Source: an uncultured Ruminococcus sp.
Lineage (GTDB): Bacteria > Bacillota > Clostridia > Oscillospirales > Acutalibacteraceae
DNA: 13,199 bases
Assembly (NCBI GenBank): GCA_902783815.1
Contig: CACZSM010000240.1
Location: 1-13,199, forward strand
Direction: 5' to 3'
The position numbers and the translations under genes were made by a program. How positions within the stretch are numbered: the first letter of the stretch is position 1; each line of letters starts with the position of its first letter. Below are positions 1-7,265 of the stretch, piece after piece. The notes beneath the pieces are model-generated. The model saw nothing but the letters and a program-made list of their open reading frames with translations, ran no database searches and was not told the DNA's origin.

Positions 1-248
1 ATTTTATTACTGATGGAATAGCATCTGCCGCAATTGATTCTTTCTGTGATCATGTTGATAAAACTATAAAAGGTGAGCTTGATTGTGCAAGGCGTTTTAG
101 TCCCGGATACGGTGACCTTTCACTTGAACTGCAAAGTCCGCTTCTTGAAAGACTGAATGCACATCAGCTTCTTGGAATAACACTTGATTCAGGATTTATG
201 ATGACTCCTGTAAAGTCGATAACTGCTGTAATGGGGATAAGAAAATGA
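1..248 (+). CDS. Vitamin B12-dependent methionine synthase activation-domain protein (3' end only)
   Basis: This is the last 81 codons of a protein whose 5' part lies before the window; the frame begins at base 3 and stops with TGA at 246-248. It resembles the C-terminal activation domain of MetH, which binds S-adenosylmethionine and supports reductive methylation of oxidised cob(II)alamin. The visible R-x-x-x-G-Y motif (RFSPGY, about residues 34-39 of the visible part) matches the AdoMet-binding motif of that family. The C-terminal stretch with LLGITLDSGFMMTPVKS is also typical. The stop codon overlaps the metH start as ATGA, so the two are probably translationally coupled and form a split methionine synthase. 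Encoding this domain separately is known from other bacteria such as Thermotoga. The family call is firm; the true length is not visible. Confidence 0.88.
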   Translation, partial: FITDGIASAAIDSFCDHVDKTIKGELDCARRFSPGYGDLSLELQSPLLERLNAHQLLGITLDSGFMMTPVKSITAVMGIRK

Positions 249-2608
249 AACCAATAATGGAATTGATAAGGGAAAAGAGAGTGTTTTTTGACGGCGGAAC
301 AGGTACTCTTCTTCAAGGAATGGGACTTCCGGCAGGTCAGCCGCCGGAGCTTTGGAATATCAGTCAGCCGGAAAAAATAATAAAGCTTCATAATATGTAC
401 TTTGATGCAGGAGCAAATATAGTAAAAACCAATACCTTTGGGGTAAACAGGAATAAGTATAATAACTATGAGGAGCTTATTTCAGCTGGAATAGGCTGCG
501 CAAGGAGTGCCGCTCATGGCAGGAGTGATGCATATGTTGCGTTTGATATCGGACCAACAGGCAGACTGCTTAAACCGCTTGGCGACCTTGATTTTGAAGA
601 TGCTGTTTCAATATTTGCAGATAATGTAAAAGCAGCTGTCAGATGCGGAGCAGACCTCATTCTGATTGAAACCATGAATGACAGCTATGAGACTAAAGCC
701 GCTGTTCTTGCTGCAAAGGAAAACAGTGATCTTCCTGTTTTTGTAACAAATGTTTATGATGCTTCCGGAAAGCTGATGACAGGTGCTGATCCGGCTGCTA
801 TGATAGCGATGCTTGAAAGTTTCGGAGTAGATGCGCTGGGAATGAATTGTTCGCTTGGTCCGGATATGATGCTCAAAATAATCGGAGAATTCAAAAAGTA
901 TTCATCAGTGCCTGTAATAGTAAATCCTAATGCCGGACTTCCTGAGGTAAGGGATGGAAAAACTGTATATAATGTTGATGCGGACAGTTTTGCGGAGTAT
1001 ATGAAAGAGATCGCTCTGAGCGGAGGAACTATACTTGGCGGCTGTTGTGGTACCACTCCTGAATTTATCAGAAGGACTATTGAAAAAACAGATGGTTTGC
1101 CGTATAGTCTGCCGGAGAAAAAAGAATTGACAACGATTTCATCTTATACTCATGCAGTTATTGTTGGTGATGATCCGATATTGATAGGTGAAAGAATAAA
1201 CCCTACCGGAAAAAAGAAACTCAAAGAGGCTCTGCGTAGCGGTGACCTGAATTATATACTTAACGAGGGCATAAGACAGACTGACGCTGGATGTCATATA
1301 CTTGATGTAAATGTCGGACTCCCTGAGATAGACGAAACAGATATGATGAAGCAATGTGTAACGGCTCTGCAGGCAGTTACAGATCTTCCATTGCAGATAG
1401 ATTCAACGAAACCTGATACTCTTGAAGCTGCTTTAAGATTGTACAATGGTAAGCCTCTTGTAAACTCTGTAAATGGTACAGAAGAAAGCATGAATAATGT
1501 TTTTCCAATAGTACAGAAGTACGGCGGTTGTCTGATCGCGCTTACTATTGATGAAACCGGTATTCCTGAAACAGCTGAGGGAAGAACTGCGGTAGCAAAA
1601 AAGATAATTGAAAGAGCGGCAGCATATGGAATAGGGAAGAATGATATTATAGTTGACCCTCTTGCACTGACAATATCCTCAAATCCGGACAGCGCAAAAG
1701 TTACCCTTGAAGCTGTCAGACAGATACGGGCTATTGGTGTAAAGACAAGTCTTGGAATATCGAATATTTCATTCGGACTGCCGCAAAGAGATCTTATTAC
1801 ATCTACATTTTATTCAAATGCTTTGCAGAGTGGTCTTAACTGTGCGATAATGAACCCTTTTTCCACTGCTATGATGAATACATATTTTGCTTTCAGGGCA
1901 CTTCATGGATACGATGCCGGATGCGTTGATTATATAAATTATGCCTCTGCAAATGCTGATACAGCACCAACTGCCAGTGTTCAGACAATTGAAACTCTGC
2001 ATACGGCGATAGTGAAAGGACTAAAAGAAAGCGCAGTGCAAAAGACTCAGGATCTTGTAAAAGAGATCGAGCCCATAGAGGTTATAAATTCACATATAAT
2101 ACCTGCCCTTAATGAGATAGGTACGGCATTTGAGCAGAAAAAAGCCTATCTGCCGCAGCTTCTTATGAGTGCCGATGCAGCTTCGGCAGCTTTTGAAATA
2201 GTAAAAGAGCATATCCCTTCCGAACAATCTGACAACAGCAAGGCAGTTGTTCTCGCAACAGTAAAGGGAGATATTCACGATATAGGAAAAAATATTGTCA
2301 AGGTACTGATGGAAAGCTACGGCTTTAAGGTATATGATCTTGGGAGGGATGTTCCACCTGAGGACATAGTACAGTGTGCGGTTGATAATAAGTGCCGCCT
2401 TGTAGGACTTAGCGCTCTTATGACAACAACAGTTCCTGCGATGGCTGATACGATAAAGCTGCTTAATGAGACAGACAGAGAGATAAAAGTAATGGTAGGC
2501 GGAGCAGTGCTTAATCAGGAATATGCAGACATGATAGGTGCTGATTTTTATGGTGCTGATGCTATGGACAGTGTTAGGTACGCTGAAAGATTTTATGAAA
2601 GAAAATAA
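245..2608 (+). CDS. metH: Cobalamin-dependent methionine synthase, three-module form without activation domain
   Basis: 787 residues. It transfers a methyl group from 5-methyltetrahydrofolate through cobalamin to homocysteine, making methionine in the cytosol. The homocysteine-binding domain spans about 1-290, with DGGTGTLLQ at 16-24 and the three zinc-binding cysteines C202 (MNCS) and C267-C268 (GGCCGTTP). The pterin-binding domain spans about 310-560 and opens with IGERINPTGKKK. A cobalamin cap domain (about 590-665) and a Rossmann B12 domain follow; the latter carries D676-x-H678-x-x-G681 (GDIHDIG), where H678 is the lower axial ligand of cobalamin. The protein ends right after the B12 domain. 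It therefore lacks the roughly 330-residue activation domain of E. coli-type MetH (about 1,200 residues); the upstream overlapping gene supplies it. The ATG at 245 is set by the 4-base overlap with the upstream stop. No convincing terminator follows in the 89-base gap. Confidence 0.95.
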   Translation: MKPIMELIREKRVFFDGGTGTLLQGMGLPAGQPPELWNISQPEKIIKLHNMYFDAGANIVKTNTFGVNRNKYNNYEELISAGIGCARSAAHGRSDAYVAFDIGPTGRLLKPLGDLDFEDAVSIFADNVKAAVRCGADLILIETMNDSYETKAAVLAAKENSDLPVFVTNVYDASGKLMTGADPAAMIAMLESFGVDALGMNCSLGPDMMLKIIGEFKKYSSVPVIVNPNAGLPEVRDGKTVYNVDADSFAEYMKEIALSGGTILGGCCGTTPEFIRRTIEKTDGLPYSLPEKKELTTISSYTHAVIVGDDPILIGERINPTGKKKLKEALRSGDLNYILNEGIRQTDAGCHILDVNVGLPEIDETDMMKQCVTALQAVTDLPLQIDSTKPDTLEAALRLYNGKPLVNSVNGTEESMNNVFPIVQKYGGCLIALTIDETGIPETAEGRTAVAKKIIERAAAYGIGKNDIIVDPLALTISSNPDSAKVTLEAVRQIRAIGVKTSLGISNISFGLPQRDLITSTFYSNALQSGLNCAIMNPFSTAMMNTYFAFRALHGYDAGCVDYINYASANADTAPTASVQTIETLHTAIVKGLKESAVQKTQDLVKEIEPIEVINSHIIPALNEIGTAFEQKKAYLPQLLMSADAASAAFEIVKEHIPSEQSDNSKAVVLATVKGDIHDIGKNIVKVLMESYGFKVYDLGRDVPPEDIVQCAVDNKCRLVGLSALMTTTVPAMADTIKLLNETDREIKVMVGGAVLNQEYADMIGADFYGADAMDSVRYAERFYERK

Positions 2609-2697
2609 TTATTCCTGATTCTGTATGCACTGAAGATAAATCATTGAAATAGCTTTTCCTGCATAAACATTAACAATCAAAAAATCGGAGAGTGTTA

Positions 2698-3345
2698 ATG
2701 CTTATGAAGAAAATAATATTTTCAGGTCTGTTTGTAGGAAAACATGAATTGGTACCCTATGAATTCAAAAAGAATATGCCGTTCTTTATTTTCACATTCC
2801 TCCTGCTGTGCGGAATAGTTGCCGGAGCATTATACGGAAGGAATGCTGATGCTGTTACACTGGAAAGACTGGATCTTATTTTTCTGTCAAACTTCAGTGT
2901 AAGATGCACACAGGGAATGTTCAATTCCTTTGCGGCATCGTTTTCATCATCGTTTATATTTCTGACGGTCATATTTCTTTTGGGTCTGTCTCTTTGGGGA
3001 TGCGTTTTGGTACCGTTTATTCCGGTAGTAAAGGGCTTCGGGTACGGATTATCAATAGGTTATCTTTACAGCACATACAGCTGGATGGGGATTCTGTATA
3101 ATTTTCTGATCATACTTCCCGGAGCATTCGTTTGTTCAGCAGTAATATCTGCAGCAGCGCAGGAATCCTTCCTCAGCTCAAAAAAAATTATCGCTGTATT
3201 CAGACCCTCTGCCGTTACCGACGACCCCCGTATCCATCTGAAAAGATATACCCTTGCGATGCTCTGGCTGCTATTTCTTACTGCATTATCAGCTATTCTG
3301 GATATGATATTGTCACTTCTTTTTTCATGGATATTTAGTTTTTGA
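2698..3345 (+). CDS. spoIIM: SpoIIM-family (stage II sporulation protein M) membrane protein
   Basis: 215 residues from the ATG at 2698, close to the length of Bacillus SpoIIM. The frame could open at a GTG at 2692, but GGAG at 2687-2690 lies one base from that GTG and seven bases from the ATG at 2698, so the ATG is preferred. Hydrophobic segments lie at about residues 27-47, 80-120 (probably two passes), 125-160 and 185-213, giving a multi-pass membrane protein. The central stretch LLGLSLWGCVLVPFIPVVKG, followed by GFGYGLSIGYLY, is the part that most recalls SpoIIM/DUF95. In Bacillus, SpoIIM is part of the DMP complex with SpoIID and SpoIIP, which remodels peptidoglycan during engulfment. 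No spoIID or spoIIP is next to it here, so the role is inferred from the family only. The next gene starts 16 bases downstream and is probably co-transcribed. Confidence 0.75.
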   Translation: MLMKKIIFSGLFVGKHELVPYEFKKNMPFFIFTFLLLCGIVAGALYGRNADAVTLERLDLIFLSNFSVRCTQGMFNSFAASFSSSFIFLTVIFLLGLSLWGCVLVPFIPVVKGFGYGLSIGYLYSTYSWMGILYNFLIILPGAFVCSAVISAAAQESFLSSKKIIAVFRPSAVTDDPRIHLKRYTLAMLWLLFLTALSAILDMILSLLFSWIFSF

Positions 3346-3361
3346 TTTTGGATGTGAATTT

Positions 3362-4276
3362 ATGACTAAAAAAGACTGGAAACCTCAATACTCTTTTTCC
3401 CGTTTTTTCTTTAATTATTTTGATAATCTCGGATCCCTTACACTTATTAATCTCTTTATGTGTATTCCGCTGTTTGCATTTGCCGCAGTAATGTGGTTTG
3501 TGTCGCAAAATCTGGGATATGTAAGTGGATTTATTGTACTTGCCGCTATTCCGCTGATGTCTCCTTTTTATGCAGGTGCATTTTATGTATCGTCACGATT
3601 AACAAGAAGAGAAGATGTATCATTCAAGGATTTTATAAAGGGTATGAAACAAAACTGGATAAGTTTTCTTATAAATTCCATTTTTGTTTATATCATTACT
3701 GCCGGGTTGTATATTACTTTTTCTTTCTACAGAGGAGGCTTCGGAAATCCTGCAATAATGTGTGCATTTGTGGTGAGTCTGATATTTACATTGTTTTTTT
3801 TATTCTTTGAATTCGGACTGATGACAATGCTCGTTACTGTAGATATCAAGATCTCAGATGCTCTGAAAAATTCGGTGATACTTGTTGCCGGAGGTCTTTC
3901 TGAGCATTGTAAGGCACTCGTTAGTCTGCTTTTGGTGTTTTTTGCAGTGTATTCATCACTTGCGCTTTCCGTCGGGGCATTGGCTGCAATTATAATTCTT
4001 TCGGTAATGTGCCTTTTATTCTTGCCGATGCTTTCAGCGTATATTGTTGTATATCATGTTTATCGCGCTGTTGAGCGTATAGTTATATCTCCCTTTGAGG
4101 AAAGACATCCAAAGAGTGTCAAGCCGGAAAATGATGCTGCGGAAACTATTTCTCAGGAAAAGTTGGCTGAGCTTTCAGTTGGTGATCCGGAAGAATATGT
4201 TTATCTGAATGGCAGAATGATAAAACGAAAATTCGTAGTGAAAATGTTGGAAGTTCATTCACAGAAAAATAGCTGA
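3362..4276 (+). CDS. DUF624/YesL-like multi-pass membrane protein with soluble C-terminal tail
   Basis: 304 residues. The N-terminal region (FFFNYFDNLGSLTLINLFMCIPL, about 15-38, given here in part as FFNYFDNLGSL) resembles the start of DUF624 (YesL-type) proteins. Those are uncharacterised membrane proteins often found near carbohydrate-uptake or cell-envelope genes. About six membrane segments are visible: roughly 22-47, 50-75, 97-120, 127-155, 175-198 and 200-228. A charged tail of about 70 residues (from near 235) follows and includes a PEEYVYLNGRMIKRKFV segment. This makes the protein longer than the usual DUF624 member of about 210 residues. The ATG at 3362 sits 16 bases after the spoIIM stop, with a weak GGATG upstream, so the two are likely one unit. 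The function is unknown; DUF624 membership is a recognition from sequence flavour, not a search result. Confidence 0.6.
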   Translation: MTKKDWKPQYSFSRFFFNYFDNLGSLTLINLFMCIPLFAFAAVMWFVSQNLGYVSGFIVLAAIPLMSPFYAGAFYVSSRLTRREDVSFKDFIKGMKQNWISFLINSIFVYIITAGLYITFSFYRGGFGNPAIMCAFVVSLIFTLFFLFFEFGLMTMLVTVDIKISDALKNSVILVAGGLSEHCKALVSLLLVFFAVYSSLALSVGALAAIIILSVMCLLFLPMLSAYIVVYHVYRAVERIVISPFEERHPKSVKPENDAAETISQEKLAELSVGDPEEYVYLNGRMIKRKFVVKMLEVHSQKNS

Positions 4277-4362
4277 AATATTTGTATCGTATGATGAAAA
4301 AAATTTGTCATGCAGTAAAAAATTATGCAAATAATCTGTTGAATGACTTTTGAATATTAATA

Positions 4363-4391
4363 TTGACTAAAAAAGGAGGATAGTGTATTAT
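4363..4391 (+). promoter_or_regulatory. Distal sigma-A-type promoter candidate upstream of adhE
   Basis: TTGACT (4363-4368) and TATTAT (4386-4391) are separated by exactly 17 bases. This is close to the sigma-A consensus, with one mismatch in each hexamer. Transcription would begin near 4398, giving a leader of about 175 bases before adhE. A TATAAT also occurs at 4391-4396, but its 22-base distance from the -35 makes it the poorer -10. This element lies in the 296-base gene-free stretch 4277-4572. I see no convincing terminator for the preceding gene between 4277 and 4362. Confidence 0.55.
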
Positions 4392-4396
4392 ATAAT

Positions 4397-4440
4397 TGTC
4401 AGAAATACATCCTGCGTGATATCTTTGAGAATCACTGACA
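4397..4440 (+). repeat. Nested inverted repeats in the adhE distal leader
   Basis: TGTCAG (4397-4402) is the reverse complement of CTGACA (4435-4440). Inside that pair, GTGAT (4416-4420) complements ATCAC (4431-4435) around a 10-base loop. The segment starts almost at the predicted start of the distal transcript and could be a 5' mRNA stem or a protein-binding dyad. The arms are short (6 and 5 bp), and the two options share C4435, so they cannot form fully together. Chance occurrence is possible. Confidence 0.3.
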
Positions 4441-4483
4441 GCTAAAATGCTGTGTAAAGGGCTGTATGGGGTAAAAAAGGATA

Positions 4484-4501
4484 TTGACAAATTTTTAACA
4501 A
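4484..4501 (+). promoter_or_regulatory. Candidate Rex (NADH/NAD+ sensing repressor) operator over the adhE promoter
   Basis: The 18 bases TTGACAAATTTTTAACAA fit the Rex consensus TTGTTAA-N4-TTAACAA. The right half-site TTAACAA is perfect and the left half TTGACAA matches 5 of 7. The site covers the whole -35 hexamer and most of the spacer of the proximal promoter, where a bound repressor would block RNA polymerase. In several Clostridia, Rex represses adhE and related genes and is released when NADH rises, which is when ethanol formation is needed. The two mismatches fall where the sequence also has to be a -35 TTGACA, so the deviation has a simple explanation. Binding is inference; rex itself is not in this window. 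Confidence 0.6.
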
Positions 4502-4512
4502 TCGTTTATAAT
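4484..4512 (+). promoter_or_regulatory. Proximal adhE promoter, perfect sigma-A consensus
   Basis: TTGACA (4484-4489) and TATAAT (4507-4512) are separated by exactly 17 bases, matching the vegetative consensus at every hexamer position. Transcription should start near 4518-4520, about 54 bases before the adhE ATG at 4573. A core promoter this strong fits a gene for a major fermentative enzyme and would usually need repression to be controlled. It lies inside the upstream extension of the adhE reading frame, which argues that the extension is not translated from this promoter. Confidence 0.88.
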
Positions 4513-4572
4513 GAAAATGTGATCATTAAAGGATTGCGATTTGAGAAAAATAAGCTAATGGAGGAAAAAATC

Positions 4573-7188
4573 ATGGCTAACACAGAAGTTCAGGCTGCTA
4601 ACGGAATTGTACAAGATCTTGACAGCTTTAATGCTAAACTTGCCCAGGTAAGAGAAGCACAAAAAATATTTGCGACCTATACACAAGAACAGGTTGACGC
4701 TATATTTAAGGCAGCGGCAATTGCAGCTAATAATGCACGAATTCCGCTTGCAAAAATGGCTGTTGAAGAAACCGGAATGGGCGTTGTTGAAGATAAGGTA
4801 ATCAAGAACCATTATGCGTCAGAATATATCTATAATGCTTACAAATCAACAAAGACCTGCGGCGTTATAGAGAAGGATGATGCTTTCGGTATAACAAGAA
4901 TAGCTGAGCCTATAGGCATAATAGGCGCTGTTATTCCTACAACAAACCCGACTTCTACCGCTATTTTCAAAACACTTGTTTGTCTTAAAACAAGAAATGG
5001 TATTATTATAAGCCCACATCCCCGCGCAAAGAAATCAACGATCGCAGCTGCAAAGATCGTTTTGGAAGCAGCTGTAAAGGCAGGTGCGCCTGAAAATATT
5101 ATCGGCTGGATAGATGTTCCTTCACTGGAGCTTACAAATGAACTTATGAGAAATTCAGATACTATCCTTGCAACAGGCGGTCCTGGAATGGTAAAGGCTG
5201 CTTATTCATCAGGTAAGCCAGCGCTTGGCGTTGGAGCAGGTAATACACCTGTTATTATAGACAGTACAGCTGATATAAAGGTTGCTGTAAACTCTATCAT
5301 TCACTCCAAGACATTTGATAACGGTATGATTTGTGCTTCTGAGCAGAGTGTTACCGTTCTTGCCGATATCTATGATGAGGTTAAAAAGGAATTTGCATAC
5401 AGAGGATGCTATTTCCTCAAGGGCGATGAGCTTGATAAGGTAAGAAAAACAATTATAATAAATGGTGCGCTCAATGCTAAAATAGTAGGTCAGAAGGCTC
5501 ACACTATTGCTAAACTGGCAGGCGTTGAAGTTCCTGAGAATACAAAAGTACTTATCGGTGAAGTAGAATCTGTTGATATCAGCGAAGAGTTTGCTCATGA
5601 GAAGCTGTCTCCGGTACTTGCAATGTATAAGGCAAATACATTTGATGAGGCTCTTGCAAAGGCTGCTCAGCTTGTAGCAGACGGAGGTTACGGACATACA
5701 TCTTCACTTTTCATACACCCGGCACAGAAGGAAAAAATAGAAAAGCATTACCATGCAATGAAGACTTGTCGTATTCTTATTAATACGCCTTCTTCACATG
5801 GTGGTATCGGCGATCTTTATAACTTTGCGCTTACTCCTTCACTTACTCTTGGCTGCGGCTCATGGGGCGGTAACTCTGTTTCTGAAAATGTTGGTGTAAA
5901 GCACCTTCTCAACATAAAGAATGTTGCTGAGAGAAGAGAAAATATGCTTTGGTTCAGAGCACCTCAGAAGGTTTACTTCAAAAAAGGCTGTATGCCTGTT
6001 GCTCTTGATGAACTCGGCACTGTTATGGGTAAAAAGAAGGCATTTATCGTTACAGACTCTTTCCTTTATAAGAATGGATATGTAAAGCCTATCGAACAAA
6101 AGCTGGACAGCCTCGGAATTCAGCATACCTGTTTCTTTGATGTACAGCCTGATCCTACACTGGCATCAGCGCTCGAAGGCGCAAAGGCTATGAGTCTGTT
6201 TGAGCCTGATGTAATAATTGCTCTTGGCGGCGGATCTGCAATGGATGCCGGAAAGATCATGTGGGTACTTTATGAGCATCCGGAAGCTGACTTCATGGAT
6301 ATGGCTATGCGCTTCATGGATATCAGAAAGAGGATCTATACTTTCCCGACAATGGGCGAAAAGGCATATTTTGTAGCTATTCCTACATCATCAGGTACTG
6401 GTTCGGAGGTAACTCCGTTTGCTGTTATAACAGACGAAAAGACAAATATAAAATATCCGCTTGCTGATTATGAGCTTCTTCCTAATATGGCAATTATTGA
6501 TGCGGATAATATGATGAATCAGCCGAAGGGTCTGACAAGCGCATCAGGTATAGATGCACTTACTCATGCTCTTGAAGCATATGCCTCTATTATGGCTACT
6601 CCATATACTGATGGTCTTGCACTTCAGGCTATGAAAACTATATTTGAATATCTGCCGTCAGCATATGAAAATGGTGCTAATGATCCTATTGCTCGTGAAA
6701 AGATGTCAAATGCTTCAACAATGGCTGGTATGGCATTCGCAAATGCTTTCCTTGGAGTTTGTCATTCAATGGCACACAAGCTCGGTGCATTCCATCACAT
6801 TCCTCATGGTATCGCAAATGCACTGCTCATTACATATGTAATGCGATTCAATGCAGAACCTGTACCTCCTAAGATGGGTACATTCTCACAGTATCCGTAT
6901 CCGCATACACTTGAAAGATATTGTGAATGTGCGAGATTCTGCGGAGTTCAGGGTAAGGATGACAATGAAACTCTTGATCTCTTCATTGCAAAGATAGAAG
7001 AACTTAAAGAAAAATGCGGAGTTAAAAAGACTATCGCTGATTATGGCGTTAAGGAAGAAGACTTCCTTGCTTCTCTTGATCAGATGGTTGAAAATGCTTT
7101 TGACGATCAGTGTACAGGCGCTAACCCGAGATATCCGCTCTTCTCTGAGATCAAGGAAATGTTCCTTGCTGCTTACTACGGTAAGTAA
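4573..7188 (+). CDS. adhE: Bifunctional acetaldehyde-CoA/alcohol dehydrogenase AdhE
   Basis: 871 residues, the normal AdhE length. It reduces acetyl-CoA to acetaldehyde and then ethanol, using two NADH, in the cytosol; family members assemble into helical filaments (spirosomes). The aldehyde dehydrogenase half spans about 1-440, with catalytic C254 in FDNGMICASEQSV. A linker leads to the iron-dependent alcohol dehydrogenase half (about 458-871), which has the NAD-binding GGGS at 552-555. Its iron ligands are D661, H665, H731 and H745, spaced exactly as in E. coli AdhE. The C-terminal FDDQCTGANPRYPL motif is present. The start at 4573 is chosen because GGAGG (4560-4564) lies 8 bases before it and it follows both promoters. 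The same frame stays open back to 4447, but that part contains the proximal promoter and has no AdhE-like sequence. There is no terminator before the next gene, so the two are likely co-transcribed. Confidence 0.97.
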   Translation: MANTEVQAANGIVQDLDSFNAKLAQVREAQKIFATYTQEQVDAIFKAAAIAANNARIPLAKMAVEETGMGVVEDKVIKNHYASEYIYNAYKSTKTCGVIEKDDAFGITRIAEPIGIIGAVIPTTNPTSTAIFKTLVCLKTRNGIIISPHPRAKKSTIAAAKIVLEAAVKAGAPENIIGWIDVPSLELTNELMRNSDTILATGGPGMVKAAYSSGKPALGVGAGNTPVIIDSTADIKVAVNSIIHSKTFDNGMICASEQSVTVLADIYDEVKKEFAYRGCYFLKGDELDKVRKTIIINGALNAKIVGQKAHTIAKLAGVEVPENTKVLIGEVESVDISEEFAHEKLSPVLAMYKANTFDEALAKAAQLVADGGYGHTSSLFIHPAQKEKIEKHYHAMKTCRILINTPSSHGGIGDLYNFALTPSLTLGCGSWGGNSVSENVGVKHLLNIKNVAERRENMLWFRAPQKVYFKKGCMPVALDELGTVMGKKKAFIVTDSFLYKNGYVKPIEQKLDSLGIQHTCFFDVQPDPTLASALEGAKAMSLFEPDVIIALGGGSAMDAGKIMWVLYEHPEADFMDMAMRFMDIRKRIYTFPTMGEKAYFVAIPTSSGTGSEVTPFAVITDEKTNIKYPLADYELLPNMAIIDADNMMNQPKGLTSASGIDALTHALEAYASIMATPYTDGLALQAMKTIFEYLPSAYENGANDPIAREKMSNASTMAGMAFANAFLGVCHSMAHKLGAFHHIPHGIANALLITYVMRFNAEPVPPKMGTFSQYPYPHTLERYCECARFCGVQGKDDNETLDLFIAKIEELKEKCGVKKTIADYGVKEEDFLASLDQMVENAFDDQCTGANPRYPLFSEIKEMFLAAYYGK

Positions 7189-7265
7189 TAAAAAAAACAG
7201 ATGTGCTGCTTTGCAGTTAAATGTATGGCAGCAAGCTGTTATCCTTCTGAGAGGAGATGTATGCA

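Noticed and set aside
2609..2697. Possible promoter before spoIIM (TTGAAA at 2644-2649)
   Set aside because: No acceptable -10 lies at 16-18 bases; the gap holds only the ribosome binding site that I can support.
4447..4572. In-frame 42-codon N-terminal extension of AdhE beginning at the ATG at 4447
   Set aside because: It contains the perfect proximal promoter, has no ribosome binding site before 4447 and no AdhE-like sequence; GGAGG before the ATG at 4573 is decisive.
5209..5697. 162-codon minus-strand open frame inside adhE
   Set aside because: It is the antisense shadow of a strongly conserved gene, has no ribosome binding site and resembles no known protein.
7189..7256. Possible terminator between adhE and its paralogue (TGCTGC at 7204-7209 with GCAGCA at 7228-7233)
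   Set aside because: The stem is only 6 bp with an 18-base loop and has no T-tract after it, so read-through into the paralogue is expected.
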